Positions 42,402 to 54,375 are shown, numbered from the stretch's first letter. The stretch: DNA of 64,000 nt from Notamacropus eugenii (GCF_028372415.1 NC_092872.1:517266224-517330223); one strand, 5' to 3'. Made by a program: numbers and translations. The notes: a model not told the origin generated them from the letters alone.

Positions 42402-43380
42402 GATTTTATTCCTAGGGCAACTCATCATGGGTCTTCTGACCCATCCTAATGGCCTGGAATGTTTGGGACAGTCAATGCATATTTTATATTTTTATACCCT
42501 CTCCAGTTTGGGTACATTTGGTACATAAATGCAAGAGTGTCACTCATCTCTTCCTAGTTCTCTGCAGGAAAAACAGAATGTTAAAGTTTGGCAGTACCTT
42601 AAGGCATCATTTCCCTGTTTTTTCTACAGATACATAAGGTCTGTCTTTCTGGCCTCTGTAAAACACAGAGTAAAGGTCACCTAGGCACCTGGATAGGCTG
42701 AAACATCAAACAGTGATTGCTTATCAGACTGTAGGTTGGAGTTTATGAAGGTGACCCCCATCCTGCTCTGTGATCGCGTGATAGACTAGAGCAGAAGAGG
42801 GCCAAGGCTAAGCCATTCCACCTGCTTTAGACCTGCTTGCATCGCCCCAGCCCTAGCAACCCTAACAACTTGTCCACAGTGAAGGAAACACTAGGGCAAA
42901 TTGCACTTGGACTGGGCTCAAATCAAGCTAAGTCCTTTTCATACGTGATCCTTCTTTATCAAGAGACTCTATGTAAACTTGAACATTATCTCACTCCTCA
43001 GATTTAACAGAAGTCCAGGTCTGTGTAGGGCAAATTTAAAGCAATAGCCTTCCAGTCTCCAGGTGTTGGAACACTTCTGGGAGTAGGGTTTCGGGACATG
43101 TCATAGGGCCAACAAGATTGCTTAAGCTTCTCATTTCAGTGTATCCTTCAATAAAAATGTTGGAAACAACAACAAAATAGAGAGTTAGCCTAACCCCTTC
43201 CTTTGAAAGAGGAAAAAGCTGCAACCCAAGAAAGGAAGTGACCTGTCTAAGGTTATATAGTGATTTATTGGCCAAGTCAAGACTAGCTCTCAGGTCAGGA
43301 TACTCCCCAAGCCTAGGAATCTGTAAGAGTTCTTTTTTTCAACCTGGGATGTAGTTGTGGTAGAGATGGACATGGGAAGG
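42402..43380. other. Intergenic sequence, mainly unique
   Basis: No repeat or gene recognised across about 980 bases. Bases 42,700-42,900 contain several CpGs and 'ccctagcaaccctaac', a possible RFX-like half-site. Evidence for regulation is weak. Confidence 0.35.
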
Positions 43381-43565
43381 AAAACATCGTAGGATCACAG
43401 ACATAGAAGTAGAAGGGACCTTAGCCATTTAATCTCCTCATTTTAAAAATGAGGAGGCTGAGATCCAAAGAGGGTAAGTGACTTATTGAAGTCCACAAAG
43501 AGAATAAACATTAGGGTTGAGATTTAAACACAAGTCCTTAGATTCTAGAACCAATGTTTTTCCAT
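43381..43565 (-). mobile_element. CORE-SINE/MIR-type fragment
   Basis: Antisense: 'aggatcacagacatagaagtagaagggaccttagcc', 'catttaatctcctcattttaaaaatgaggaggctgag', 'ggtaagtgacttattgaagtcc'. Confidence 0.6.
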
Positions 43566-44099
43566 TATACCCAACAGTATAGAATCCTTTGAATAGTTCC
43601 TGCCTTGCGCCATTTTCAGGGCTGTATTGAGTATTGAATGTGACTGTGAAGGTACTAAAAAAACCCACTACTTTTATGATCATCCTAATAATCTCAACGA
43701 ACGTAAGCCAACAATCCACCACAATAAGGGGGGAACCCCTAATGTAACAATATAATCAGAACTATTGACACTAGAATGCACAATTTAGCAAAATAATAAT
43801 AGTTTGCATCTCCTCTCAAAGCTCTATAGGTTTGTTTTTACATAAGTAGCTCACATGTATGTTGTTCTGATTCTGTTTTCTTCCCTTTCCCTCATTTGGC
43901 ATGTCTTTCCAGCTTTCTTTATAGTACTCAATTTGAATGGACAAATATTCCATCACCTAGAACATTATCTCTTCAATGAGATCCCCAATCTTCAAAAGAG
44001 ATTGGCTCAGTCATACAAACAACAAAAAAAGAAGAGAATGAAAAATGTCCCAAGAATGCCTCTTGTCTCAACTGTGCTATGTGGTTGGATATTCTGTCA

Positions 44100-44298
44100 A
44101 TGGGCAAGAAACTGAGAGCCCTCTCCAGTTGTCCTGATCTATATCTTGCCACTAGACCCAGATGGCACCAGAGGAGAAAGTGAGGCTGGTGAATTTGCAC
44201 AGTCCTCCCTCCCTTAAATTCAATTCATTTGCAAGTCAAGACATCACCTTCCTGATGTCATGGTCCTCTTTGAGAATGAAGGACAAACCACAAGAAAC
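44100..44298 (-). mobile_element. SINE, RTE-SINE/WALLSI-like family
   Basis: Antisense copy: 'ctccagttgtcctgatctatatcttgccactagacccagatgg', 'aggctggtgaatttgcacag', 'caagtcaagacatcaccttcctgatgtcatggtcctctttgagaatgaagg'. The only minus-strand copy of this family in the window. Confidence 0.8.
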
Positions 44299-44329
44299 TA
44301 GACTGATTTGAATAGGAGGAAGAAGCAGT

Positions 44330-44520
44330 GGGATACAATCAAAAGAACCCTGGATTGATGCTCGGGGCTGGGGGAGTGTCAGAGGACCTGGGTTCAAATT
44401 CTACTTTTGACTTTTCCTACCTGTGCAACTACCTTGTACAGGTCATTTAACTTTCTTGGACTTTAGTTCCTTATCTGGGTAATGATGGGGGTTGAATAAA
44501 TGGCCCTGAGTAATGTATCA
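44330..44520 (+). mobile_element. tRNA-derived SINE (CORE type)
   Basis: 'gcagtgggatacaatcaaaagaaccctgg', 'cctgggttcaaattctac', 'gtacaggtcatttaactttcttggac', 'gataatg'-like tail 'gtaatgatggggg'. Confidence 0.65.
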
Positions 44521-44564
44521 AAAAAACAAGAAGCTGAGATTCTTCTCCTTTTTGTGCACGTCTT

Positions 44565-44757
44565 TGGCAGTCTGGGGAAGCCTATGGATTCCCCAGAATA
44601 ATGCTTATTTGCCTACATTTATAACAGAAGGAAATGTTCAAATTCAATTCTAGGTTAGCAAAAACAAAGATGTAATTTTTTCCCCCATCTAAGTTCACAA
44701 ACCCCCTGAAATCTCTTTATGGACACTTTGTGGCTCTGGAAAACCCGGGGTAACAAA
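44565..44757 (-). mobile_element. hAT-like non-autonomous element, second copy
   Basis: Same family and orientation as 14443-15285: 'ggcagtctggggaagcctatgg', 'ataatgcttatttgcctac', 'aaaacaaagatgtaattttttcccccatctaag', 'ccctgaaatctctttatggac'. Uninterrupted. Confidence 0.6.
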
Positions 44758-45689
44758 ACCTGATCTAAAGTGAGTGATAACAAACAGACAACTTGAGAAC
44801 TGCATTAGTATCCTCAAAATCTGAAAAGAGCCTAGAGAGAAGCCTCCAAGGCTTTGGGAGGGACATGGATAGGAAATGCGGATGAGAGGGCAGGGGATGG
44901 TGTTAACCGTGCCAGTGAGAGAGTGTCCACATCAGGGATATCAAAGATTTAAAAAAGGATTGAATATACTGCAATTTGTTCAGTCCTCCTCCAATTTTTG
45001 GACATTTAGAGGACTTGATAAAGACTTGTGAACTGACTATGGCTTTTCTCCTTTAATACCTTAGTTCCTATTTCTCTGTGCTGGGCATGAAAATAGAAGT
45101 TAGGGAAGCCTAATGAAGCCTAGTCTTTTTTTTTCCTTGTTGGTGAAATCTGTTCTTCTGGGGCCTAGTGGGATGAGTAGGAGAACAGGAGATACACATG
45201 AAAGAAAGAGAAGGAACAGCTGTTGTTCTCTTACTGACATCACGGCAACTTCTGATTTCTCCCAGACACCTGTGAGCAGCAGAGCTGTTTGAACAAAATG
45301 AATCCCTGTGCTGGAATGATTGGCCCTGGCGCCAGTCTGGTGGCTGGAACAGGTGATATTTTAAGTACATCATCCCTCAGAAGTGACACTATTTTTCTAT
45401 CTGAGGCTTTGGATCAGGAGAGAGCCCTGTTCCAGTATTTGAAAGTCATTGCTCCATTTGTGTGAACTTGGCACTGAGGATAGGCAGCAGGTGGCTGGAG
45501 GGCAGAATCCCCTCATCATACCACAAACCCACCCTGGAAGCCTTTGTTCTCCTCTCTCCAATCACATCTGGTTGGCTAAGCTACCCAAGAGTCCTGGTTA
45601 TAGAAACAAAGGATGATACTACTATAGGGGATCTCATATTATAATATTGTAATATAATAGAATATCTCATATTATGAGCAGAATAGCTT
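44758..45689. other. Intergenic sequence, mainly unique
   Basis: No gene or named repeat. A short palindromic AT stretch 'ctcatattataatattgtaatataatagaatatctcatattatgag' lies at about 45630-45680. Confidence 0.4.
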
Positions 45690-45908
45690 ATATAGTACAT
45701 GGTAGGCTTCATTTCACTTGATCTTTGCAATGACTCTGGAAGGAGGGGTTATTTTTATTTTGCATTTTACAGATGAGGAACCTGAGATAAAGAGAGGTGA
45801 GTAATTTTCTCAGGGTCATATAATGAGTAAGTGACTGAGGTAGGAGTTCACCTCAGAGCTTCCTTATTGCAAGTCCAATGCCCTATCCATTACAGCACCT
45901 GGCTGCTA
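45690..45908 (-). mobile_element. CORE-SINE/MIR-type copy
   Basis: Antisense: 'cacttgatctttgcaatgactctgg', 'attttacagatgaggaacctgagataaagagagg', 'caagtccaatgccctatccattacagcacctggctgc'. Confidence 0.7.
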
Positions 45909-45994
45909 TAAGTACTTAGAATGACAGAGCAGTAAGAAACCTTTCATGAAAATCATAGACAGATTTAGAAGAGATCTTAGTAGGAAAAGGGAAG

Positions 45995-46265
45995 GGGAAA
46001 AGAGAAAAGCATTTATATAGTGCCTACTGTGTGCCAGGTACTTTACAAATATTATCTCATTTTATCCTCACACCAACTCTGGGCGGTAGGCGCTGTTATT
46101 ATCTCAATTTTACAACTGAGGCAAACAGATTCAGTGACTTGCCCAGGGTCACACCACTTACTAGTGGTAAGTGTCCAGTAAGTACCTGAGGCTGAATTTG
46201 AACTCAGCTCTTCCTGACTCCAAGTCCAATTTGCTATCCATTGTGCCACCTGGCTGCTTTTAAAA
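45995..46265 (-). mobile_element. tRNA-derived SINE (CORE type)
   Basis: Antisense, complete: 'aagcatttatatagtgcctactgtgtgccaggtactttacaaatattatctc', 'caactgaggcaaacagattcagtgacttgcccagggtcacacc', 'ctgactccaagtccaatttgctatccattgtgccacctggctgc'. Confidence 0.8.
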
Positions 46266-46915
46266 ATCACATTCTTTCCAAATGTGCACAGGAAGCCCCT
46301 TTGCTGCTCAGTCTCCCAACCTACACTCAGACTACCAGGTTGGACCTCAGAACACTGCTGCTACTTCTACCTTCAGGTTAACTCTAAGTGGTTGAGGTGG
46401 TTTTCTATTCTTGTAGCTAGTAAGTCTTCATCTGTTTTTCTCCAATATCAGTAACCAATTGATATCTCCCTATTATCAGTTTTAATAAATTGATATCAAG
46501 TAGCTTTTACAAAGGGAGTTATAGCAAGGACTAATTGTATAAAAACATTCCAAACTGGGAGCCCATTTGCCTTTCTATATACCTCCCGCCCTGAGTGTGA
46601 GAGACAGTGAAAGTTAAATTTCTGCAATAAGTTATTGTTAATTGAAGAAGTCATTGAGAATAAGTTAGATAATGAATAAGGCCAGTGGATGGTAGGTGAA
46701 CTCAACCAATCAAAAGACAGACAATGGCCTTCAGAAAATTACAAAGTTTTTGATAAAGGAACCAAATCTACAGCTAGCTGGAACTAGCTAAGAAAAATGA
46801 CCTAGAGTTACCTGGAAAAGGCTTTTCTTCACTGTGCTTGTTTAATGAACTTCATGTATATAAGCAGACACATCCCACATGAAATTATCCCTCCATTTTC
46901 TGATCACGGGTCCTA

Positions 46916-47192
46916 TGTTAGAGTATATTTGGGAGGGGGGAATCATACCAAAGGGGGTTACATAAGGGCATGTAGAGAAGATGGTGACTTAATGGAGAGT
47001 GGACCAATCCGTCTCCTGGTGGGAGGATCTGTCTTGAACTAACAGTATATAGCTCATCTTGCTTCTGTATTCAGTGCTCCCTCCTCCTGAAAAGAGCATG
47101 GGGCCCACTTTGGCCAAAGTGATCAATTCCTCTGAACTTTGCTGCAATAAATTTTACTTGATACCTTATTAGTGTCAAGAGTGTTTCTAACA
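46916..47192 (+). mobile_element. Possible LTR (5' end uncertain)
   Basis: A retroviral-LTR-like arrangement: TATA-like 'gtatatagc' near 47044-47052, poly(A) signal AATAAA at 47146-47151 in 'gctgcaataaattttacttg', and an end 'ttctaaca' at 47192. If TGTTAGA at 46916 is the left end, it pairs with TCTAACA as a 7-bp inverted repeat, but 277 bp is short. An alternative start lies further upstream, where 'aaccaatcaaaag' (about 46702) and 'tatataagcag' (46857) could be promoter boxes. Flanking bases show no target duplication. Confidence 0.4.
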
Positions 47193-48165
47193 TGGGGAAA
47201 GTAGGCTCAAACTTTAAGTGGTTTTTATAAAACATCCCACCCCCTAGTTTGAGGGGAGTATTTCCAGTTCTTTTTTCCCTTCTTGGAGTCCCCACTAGTT
47301 TTACTTGTGGGTGAAGTATAATCTTGCTTGTAAGGCATAAAGTTCTGGTTGCAGGGTCAATTCACTTCTGGGCTGGGGCAAGCACCTTGCTCCTCAGGGT
47401 TGGCTCCTTATTGAACTTCACTACTGCTAGTACACTACTTCAGGTGCTGGCAGACTCTGCTAGCTGTTGGACCTCTGATGGTTCTTCCATACCATCTCAG
47501 ATACTCATTCACCAGAAGATTGGTAAAGAATTGGTAAAGAATAAATACAGTGGAGACAGAAGCAACAGAATCATCATGTGTTCGAAGACGTCATCAGTGT
47601 GCTTTATCTGCCAAATGTGATCATGACTACATGATTTTTAGCCAGAAGATACTGCAGACATCCTGAGGACCAGGCTCTCCTTATTCAGTCTGCCTATTAC
47701 ACGAAACTATTCCTTCCTTTTCTCTACTCATCCCTTGAAATAGAGTAGAAAGGAAAGAGGGAGGAGGGGGAATAAAGCAGTTTAGTAAAACTAAGTAACA
47801 CCTGAAAACCCCCAAAAGACTAAATGACAAAAAAAATACCAAATGAAGCGGATCGTGTAATATAATGTTCCCTACTTTCCAAAGAAGTAAAGAAAATACA
47901 TTTTATTTTCTAAAAAGTCAGGTTTGCTCATTATAGTTACACAGTCTTCATGGGTTTTCTTTGTTGTTTCTTGTTTTTTCCATTTGTATTATAATCTTGG
48001 AGCAGAACCTCGGAGAGCTGAGTTTGTGCCTAATTCATCTGCTGTGGTTAAATTTATACTTTTCTTTACTGGAAGTCCCTTTTTAATGTAATTATCTGGC
48101 TGATGGCAGTATTTTCTGTGGGTGTGAGTATCTGTGATGATAGGTATAGGCAGGTGCTTATGTTG
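47193..48165. other. Intergenic sequence without recognised features
   Basis: Possibly leader or internal remnant of the putative LTR element at its left end. No PBS, coding motif or repeat family could be supported. Around 47,870-48,000 there is antisense L1-like 'ttgttttttccatttgtattataatc'. Confidence 0.35.
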
Positions 48166-48169
48166 GATG

Positions 48170-48480
48170 TATGGTCTATTCTAGGCCCTTTTTTACCTTC
48201 TGCTTGGAATCTAGTAATAACCTTCTAATTGGTTTCCCTTCCTTGGGAGTCTCTTTTTCCATCTAGAGAGCATGCTATCACAAGTCTTCTTGATAACTCT
48301 CTTGACTTAAAACATCATTTTCTTCCCTACTTTGAAAATCTCCCTATTTTCTACAGTGTAAAGTATAAACTCATAAGCATTCAAGGCTTTCTAAGATTTG
48401 GCCACATTTTATTAGCCAACCTTACTTTCCCTTCTTTTTTCTAACATAAGCTACTTGCCCATTCAGGGCAATCTCCTTAT
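48170..48480 (+). mobile_element. LINE L2 3' region
   Basis: 'ctgcttggaatctagtaataaccttctaattggtttccc', 'aaaatctccctattttctacagtgtaaagtataaac', 'gcattcaaggctttctaagatttggcc'. Diverged, no open frame. Confidence 0.6.
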
Positions 48481-48599
48481 TGGCCCCCCAAAATTCAACC
48501 TTTATTCCCTTTGTAAGTTTTGTGTCATATCATTCTTGCCTGATATGCCTTATCTCTTCTCTTCCATTTTTCAAAGTCTACTCATCTTTAAAACATTTT

Positions 48600-49060
48600 T
48601 TGCAATGAACAAAAATCTATTTTTGCTCCCTACCTGCCTTCTCCCCACAGTGGGAGAGGAAGGAAAAAAGAACCTTTATAAACAAACACACATAGTGAAG
48701 CAAAACAAATTTCCACATTGGTCATGTCAAGAAAGTAGATACCTCATTCTTCCTACTGAGCCCATCACTTCTCTGTTAGGAGGTGAGTAACATGTTTCAT
48801 CATGAGTCCCCTGGAACTATGGTTGTTGCATTGGTCAGAATTCTGAAGCCACTCAAAGCTGTTTTTATAGTGCTGTTATTGTTATATAAATTTTCCCATT
48901 TTCACTCATTTCACTTTGCATCGGTTTATATAAATCTTCCCAGTTTTTCTTATAGCACAATGTTTTGTTATGTGTCATATACCATGATATAGTCATTCCC
49001 AAACATATGGTTATCTGTTTAGTTTCTGATTTTTGCTACCAGTAAAAGAGTTGCTCTAAA
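48600..49060 (-). mobile_element. Old L1-type 3' end, antisense
   Basis: 'aaacaaatttccacattggtcatgtc', 'tttcactcatttcactttgcatcggtttatataaatcttcccag', 'cttatagcacaatgttttgttatgtg', 'gatatagtcattcccaaac'. Third copy of the family at 10736 and 38393. Confidence 0.65.
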
Positions 49061-49499
49061 AATTTTATACATTTTAAATATTTTGTAGATATATTTTACA
49101 CATTTTTATATATGTCTTTCTCTTATCTCTTTGGCCTATAGGCCCAAGTGTACCCCAACTTTAAGGCTCTGCTCACATCTCATCTCTTCCAGGAACACTT
49201 TGTAAATCACTTAAGCCAGAAGTTTACAAAATGCTTTTCTCACCAAAATGCAGTGGGGTAAGTAGTACAGGGATTACTATCCTCATTGTCTTCAATATTT
49301 CAAAAAAGTCCATGATCTCCTCAGTTTGGATATTCCCTCTGTTTTAGTATGAAGATGCCTTAGTAAATGGTTTCATAGAATCGTAGAAATATGCGATGTT
49401 GAGTTGAAAGGAACTTCAACCATGGAGCAAACTATTCATCACCTGGTGACCAATCTCTAGTTTGGTGGGGTGAATGGGGGTGAGGTTCTCTGTCTTTTG

Positions 49500-49790
49500 A
49501 TTGGCTTGTATTCATCCTTCTTTGCCAAAGAAGACCACACCATCAGAGAAATGATGACATGACTTGTATGTGACTTTGTTTTGAGTGAGGGAGAGCTGTG
49601 CAAGTTCCCCAGCCTCATCTTTCCTCCACAGCCATCTGAATCCAGTGACCAGATATTCATCAGGATGACTGGAGATGACCCAGGATGCACTGGGAGACCT
49701 TGGGCCCTTTAGGCCAAGGTCTTTGCAGATATTCACTTAGGGTGAGGTAATGCCCATTCATTGAATAGGTCTGTTTAAGAAGTGGCCAGG
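49500..49790 (+). mobile_element. SINE, RTE-SINE/WALLSI-like family
   Basis: 'tcatccttctttgccaaagaagaccacaccatcagag', 'gatgacatgacttgtatgtgac', 'cagcctcatctttcctccacagccatctgaatccagtg', 'atcaggatgactggagatgacccaggatgc', 'gcccattcattgaatagg'. The preceding 49,061-49,499 is not recognised. Confidence 0.8.
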
Positions 49791-49874
49791 GCATGGCCCC
49801 TTTACAAGCTGGGAGGGAAACAGCAATAGTTACTATTGATAATCAGTCTAAAGCCAGGAGTGTCCTTAGACAGT

Positions 49875-49876
<2 letters not shown>

Positions 49877-49907
<31 letters not shown>
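49877..49907. repeat. (AC)n microsatellite
   Basis: About 15 AC units without interruption; likely polymorphic. Confidence 0.95.
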
Positions 49908-49909
<2 letters not shown>

Positions 49910-50344
49910 ATTCTCAGGTTCATACTGGTCTTTTTAGCTTGGTTGGACTCACCAGAGCTTGAAATATGTTGGCAAAACCTTCAAGAACTCATTTCTTTAT
50001 TTCAATGAGCAATAGGAGGGAGATTTGAGTGGAAAAGCCCTATTTTATAAAAGATAAATAGGATGCCCAACATCACACAGTTATTAAGTGTCAATGCTGA
50101 GAGTTGGATGCAGAGCTTTTGATTCCACATCCAGGATTTTCCCCTATCCTACACTGTAATATGGCACAAAGCGACACTGGGACCCCTGTAGCAGATCTGT
50201 AACAGATATAGATCAGTTATTTGTGTGCACTTCTATAGATTTGCTTTTCAGAATTGCATATTTTTGCCCAGATTCACTCAATAGACATTCCTTAAGTGCT
50301 TCTTGTTCCAGGGCAGTGAGCTAGGTCTGGGAGGACAGAGGATG

Positions 50345-50620
50345 TAGTGGTTAGAGTGGTGGACTTTGAGTGAGAAAGACTGGAGTTTGAATCTTCCCCC
50401 AAACACCCTTGGAGTGATCCTGGACATTTAGTTTCTAAATAAACTTAACTAACATTTAGTTATTTAGGTCATTTAGTCTCTCTCAGCCTGTTTCCTCTTC
50501 TAGAAAATAAGGATAATAATATCACCTACCTCAAAGTGTTGGTATGAGGATAAAATGAAATAATAGATATAAAGTGCTTTGCAAACTTTAAAGCTGTATA
50601 TAGATATTAGCTATTATGAA
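50345..50620 (+). mobile_element. tRNA-derived SINE (CORE type)
   Basis: 'gtagtggttagagtggtggactttgag', 'ctggagtttgaatcttccc', 'ctgtttcctcttctagaaaataaggataataatatcacc', 'aaagtgctttgcaaactttaaagc'. A short insertion ('taaataaacttaactaacatttagttattt') splits it near 50435-50465. Confidence 0.65.
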
Positions 50621-50689
50621 ATGAAATAATCCTTCCTTACAAATTTTTTTCACATCTTGCTGTTTCTACATTTGACATCTTCTGATTTC

Positions 50690-51130
50690 CTCTTTCCACT
50701 CAGAGAACTAGCCCTTAGCTCAAACTCTCATCACTTCTACATGGACTATTGCTATTAATTGCTTTTCCTAAGTCTTCTCTCCCTATTCCAGTCCAGCGCA
50801 CACACTGCTGCCAAAGTGATTTTCCTGAAGTGCAAATCTGATAGTTTTACTCCCCTATTCAATCACTCCAGCAGCTACAATGAGCAAATATGAACTTTTT
50901 TTGCTTTCTAAAGTCCTTCACACCCTAACCTTTCTTTCCAGTCTCCTTGGTCATTACTCTCACATTATTCTTATACTTTTTAATCCAGACAAAATGGCCT
51001 TTTCTCTGTTCCTCACAAATGACACTCATGTCCCCTACTTTTGCGCTAGCCATCGTACATTCCCCCTAAAATTCCTTTCTTCCTCTGAGATTCAGTTTAG
51101 GCGCCATCTTCTGCTTGAAGCTTTTTCTCA
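50690..51130 (+). mobile_element. LINE L2 3' region
   Basis: 'gcacacactgctgccaaagtgattttcctgaagtgcaaatctg', 'ttcaatcactccagcagctac', 'aaagtccttcacaccctaacc', 'tctgagattcagtttaggcgccatcttctgcttgaagc'. The 177-codon ORF at 50880-51413 is a chance frame across this L2 and the next SINE. Confidence 0.7.
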
Positions 51131-51164
51131 TTCCTTCAACTACTATGGTCATTCCTCCCAAATT

Positions 51165-51411
51165 TGTTGTTCAGTCATTCAATCCTGTCCAATTCGTTGT
51201 GAACCCCTGGACCAGTGGTCCATGGGTTTTGTTTCTTTTTGGCAAAAAGGCTGGAGTAATATGCCATTTCCTTCTCTAGTTTTATGCAGGCTGGGGTTAA
51301 GAAACGTGCGTAGTCATACAGTTAGTAAGTGCCTGAGGTCATATTTGAACTCTGGTCTCTCTGACTCCAGCCCAGTGCCCTATCCACCGAGTCACCTAGC
51401 TGCCCAAACAT
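51165..51411 (-). mobile_element. tRNA-derived SINE (Mar1/WSINE type), 1 of 3 adjacent
   Basis: Antisense: 'gttgttcagtcattcaatcctgtccaattcgttgtgaacc', 'gccatttccttctctag', 'gactccagcccagtgccctatccaccgagtcacctagctgccc'. Confidence 0.85.
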
Positions 51412-51419
51412 AGTTCTTT

Positions 51420-51585
51420 ATTTTTCTTCTTTTTTTGGAAGGTGGAGACAAGGCAATCAGGGTTAAGTGACTTGCCCTAGGTCACATAGCTAGTAAGTGT
51501 CAAGTGTTATGAGAGTGGATTTGAACTCAGGTCCTCCTGCTCCAGGGTCAGTGCTCTATTCATTGAGCTACCTAGCTGTTCCCCA
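51420..51585 (-). mobile_element. tRNA-derived SINE, 2 of 3 adjacent
   Basis: Antisense, with a T-rich start instead of the RTE-like tail: 'tttttcttctttttttggaaggtggagacaaggcaatcagggttaagtgacttgcc', 'gtcagtgctctattcattgagctacctagctg'. A different subfamily from its two neighbours. Confidence 0.8.
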
Positions 51586-51607
51586 AACACATTTATATGT
51601 AAATATC

Positions 51608-51858
51608 TGTTGTAGTTGCTCAGTCTTGTCCAACTCTTTGTGACACTGTAAACCATAGCATGCTAATATGTTCCAATATTGTCCATACTGTCCTTGGCAA
51701 AGATGCCAATAGTTTGCCATGTCCTTCTTCAGTGGATTAAGGCAAATAGAGGTTAAATGACTTGCCCACCAGCTATTAAGTGTCTATGTCCAAATTTGAA
51801 CTCGGGTTTTGCTGACCCCAGGTCCGGCGTTTTATCCACTGAGCTACTTAGCTGCCTC
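51608..51858 (-). mobile_element. tRNA-derived SINE (Mar1/WSINE type), 3 of 3 adjacent
   Basis: Antisense: 'tgttgtagttgctcagtcttgtccaactctttgtgac', 'tccttggcaaagatgcc', 'caggtccggcgttttatccactgagctacttagctgcc'. Confidence 0.85.
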
Positions 51859-53079
51859 CTTCCCTTCCAAATTATCTTGTATTCAACTACTTTGTATATA
51901 TTTATTAATTTTATATTTGTGCTGTATATATGTATTGCAAGCATATACAATACACATATGCATATGTTCAAATACATTTTATGTACACATACGCTTGTCT
52001 CCCTTATTAGCATGTCAGGTCCTTTTGAATATGGAACAGGCCATTCTTTGTACTTTCATTCTCAGATTGGCTCATAGTGGGCAATCAATATAAAGGCTGA
52101 TTGATTTAAGGAACTAAAAGTCTAGTTACAATCTAAGACATCAATACTATTAACAAAATTACACAATATTGCATGCTACTTGCTTGAGAGACGTGTAGTA
52201 TTCAATGTAGAGTCTAAATCTAAAGAAAGTTTTAGGAAGATTCTGGAGCATTTCTTGCCCTGTATAATTTTAAGGGCAGCCTACACTTTCAAGTTTATCT
52301 CTTAACCAAAGGGATAAAGCCTGAACTGGGAAAACCTCTCTCTCTTCTCTGAGCACATCTTTTAGTGCTGATGCTGACAGCAACAAATAAAGATGACCAA
52401 ACTTTCTGGAGGTCATTGGCATTTGTTGAGCAAGCCTGGCTTACACTATGGTAAGCCTCCAGAAATGCAGTGAGCATAGTGTCACTGATCTGGAGAGCAA
52501 AGAGAGGTTGAGTCCATAGAATATCACTAGAATAGCAAGGACCTTTAGAATACAGACCACAGAATACTAGAACTGACAGAGTCTTTAGAACATGTGTGTA
52601 GGAAGGAATATAGAATACCAGGACTGGACTGGTCCTTAGGATATTGAACCCTAAACCTGAAATGGGCCTTAGAACAATGAATATCAGAGCTGGAAGAGCC
52701 CATAAAGATCATTTAATACCACAGTCTCCTATTACAGATAGGGAAACTAATCCAGATTCAGAAAGTTCCTCACCTAAGGTGACTCAGTGAGGCGATGACG
52801 ATTAGAATTCCCAATTACACCACACTATCCCTTCTGTCATTCTGGAGTTTTTTCTCTGACTCAGTTATCCCACTGCCTGAGAGGTCAAGGAATACCTCCG
52901 GGATTCAGGGAAAGTCTGTTCTCTCTCAGATCACAGTCATTTCATTGTAGTTTATTCATCTGTCAAGCAAGCATAATACCTGCCTTACCTGTCTCTCAGG
53001 GTTGTTTTAATCTAGGAAGATCATGGACATGCAAGTGTTTAGAGAAAATATAAAGTATTTTACAATAATTGTGCCTCTT
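51859..53079. other. Intergenic sequence, mostly unrecognised
   Basis: A patchy run of 'agaatactagaactgacagagtctttagaac'-like motifs and an antisense CORE-SINE relic lie at about 52,500-52,830. A sense SINE-like tail ('gtctctcagggttgttttaatctagg') is near 52,990. The rest, 51,859-52,500, is AT-rich with no supported feature. Confidence 0.4.
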
Positions 53080-53420
53080 ATTTGTATGGCATTTTAAACT
53101 TGCGAAGTGCTTTCTGCACATTATCTCCTTTTACCTACACAACCTGAGCGGAGGAAAATGTTGAATTGTGTATTCCTATTTTACAAAGTTAACTCGCCCA
53201 AGGCCCTGTAAAGTGACTTGGAACTCAACCCTGGACTTCTGCCTTACAAAACAGTGCTCCAGTGTCTTTCCTCGGTTTATTATTTACAATGTATCTTTGT
53301 ATCTATACAGTTATTTTCCTGTTTCTGCCTCCCATTAGCCTGTGAACTCCTGGACAGCCGGGGTTGTCTGCTGCACTTGCCACATAGTAGGGCTTAATAA
53401 ATACGTACTGATTGACGTTT
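53080..53420. mobile_element. Antisense CORE-SINE (53080-53250) and sense L2 tail (53280-53420)
   Basis: SINE: 'ttgtatggcattttaaacttgcgaagtgc', 'cctattttacaaagttaactcgcccaaggcc'. L2: 'attagcctgtgaactcctggacagccgggg', 'gccacatagtagggcttaataaatacgtactgattga'. These are the last dispersed repeats before the CpG island. Confidence 0.65.
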
Positions 53421-54375
53421 GAATGTCTTTTAATTACAATCTGATTTCTCACGTGGCGTCATTAACCTATTATGGAATGCACAGACGTGTTTGAAAAATG
53501 CCTAGGACGCGGTTATCAGCACATTTTAAATAACATATTGATTGCACAAGTTAAAATTCAAGACCACGCTTATCGTGAAACTCGTCTACTCACTGCAGTT
53601 AAAGAAGCCGCTAAGAGCCCTCAATAAATCCCTTTTCCTTGGCAGCCCTCGCTGCTCTGCTGCATCCGGCCCCACGTCCGAGGCTGTGCTGGTACTTAAC
53701 GCGACCTTTGGTTCTGGGCTGTCACGCCCTGGTCGCGAGGCTCGGTCCTCCGCGATGAACTGTACGCTCGGTGCGGGCTTAACCCGAGCCAGCGGGGCTG
53801 TACCTCGGGCGGGCGCACAGGGTGGTCAGGATCCGGTCATTTGGTGACGCTCCCTGACCGTCCCCCTCACCCCCTCCGGCAGCGCAGGGGAAGGGGTAGT
53901 GGGAAAGAGCCGGGAAACATTCCCCCTACGCTGACGGCTTCTCATTCACCTTCTGATTAGAAGGCCCCACCTCCCTCCATTCCCCCCCACCCTCCCCCAG
54001 GTCCCCGAGCCCAGAGGATGGGCGCTGAAGGAAACGTCCGCGGGTTAGGCTGGGAGGCCGGTTAGCCCCCAGCCCCGAGTGCCGCAGTGGACGAGGAACA
54101 GGAACGAACTTTGCAGACGGCCCCTTGGTCGCGGGGTGGGGTGGGGGGCGCCCGCACTCGGGAAGCGCCTTTGAGCGACACTCCCTGGATCGCGGCAGTG
54201 GGGTGGAGGGGGTTAGGAGGAAGGAGGGGCGGAGGAGGAGGGAATAGAGAGCCGGAAGGGAGGGTGAGTAAGCGCCGGGGGACGGCACGGCCCCTGCGTG
54301 CCGCAGTCGGGGGCTAGAGCCCGAGAAGAGGAGAAGGGGAATTTAGTGACAGTGCCTCTGGGGACCTGCCCCCGG

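Noticed and set aside
50880..51413. 177-codon ORF
   Set aside because: It runs through an L2 3' region into an antisense SINE; no conserved domain.
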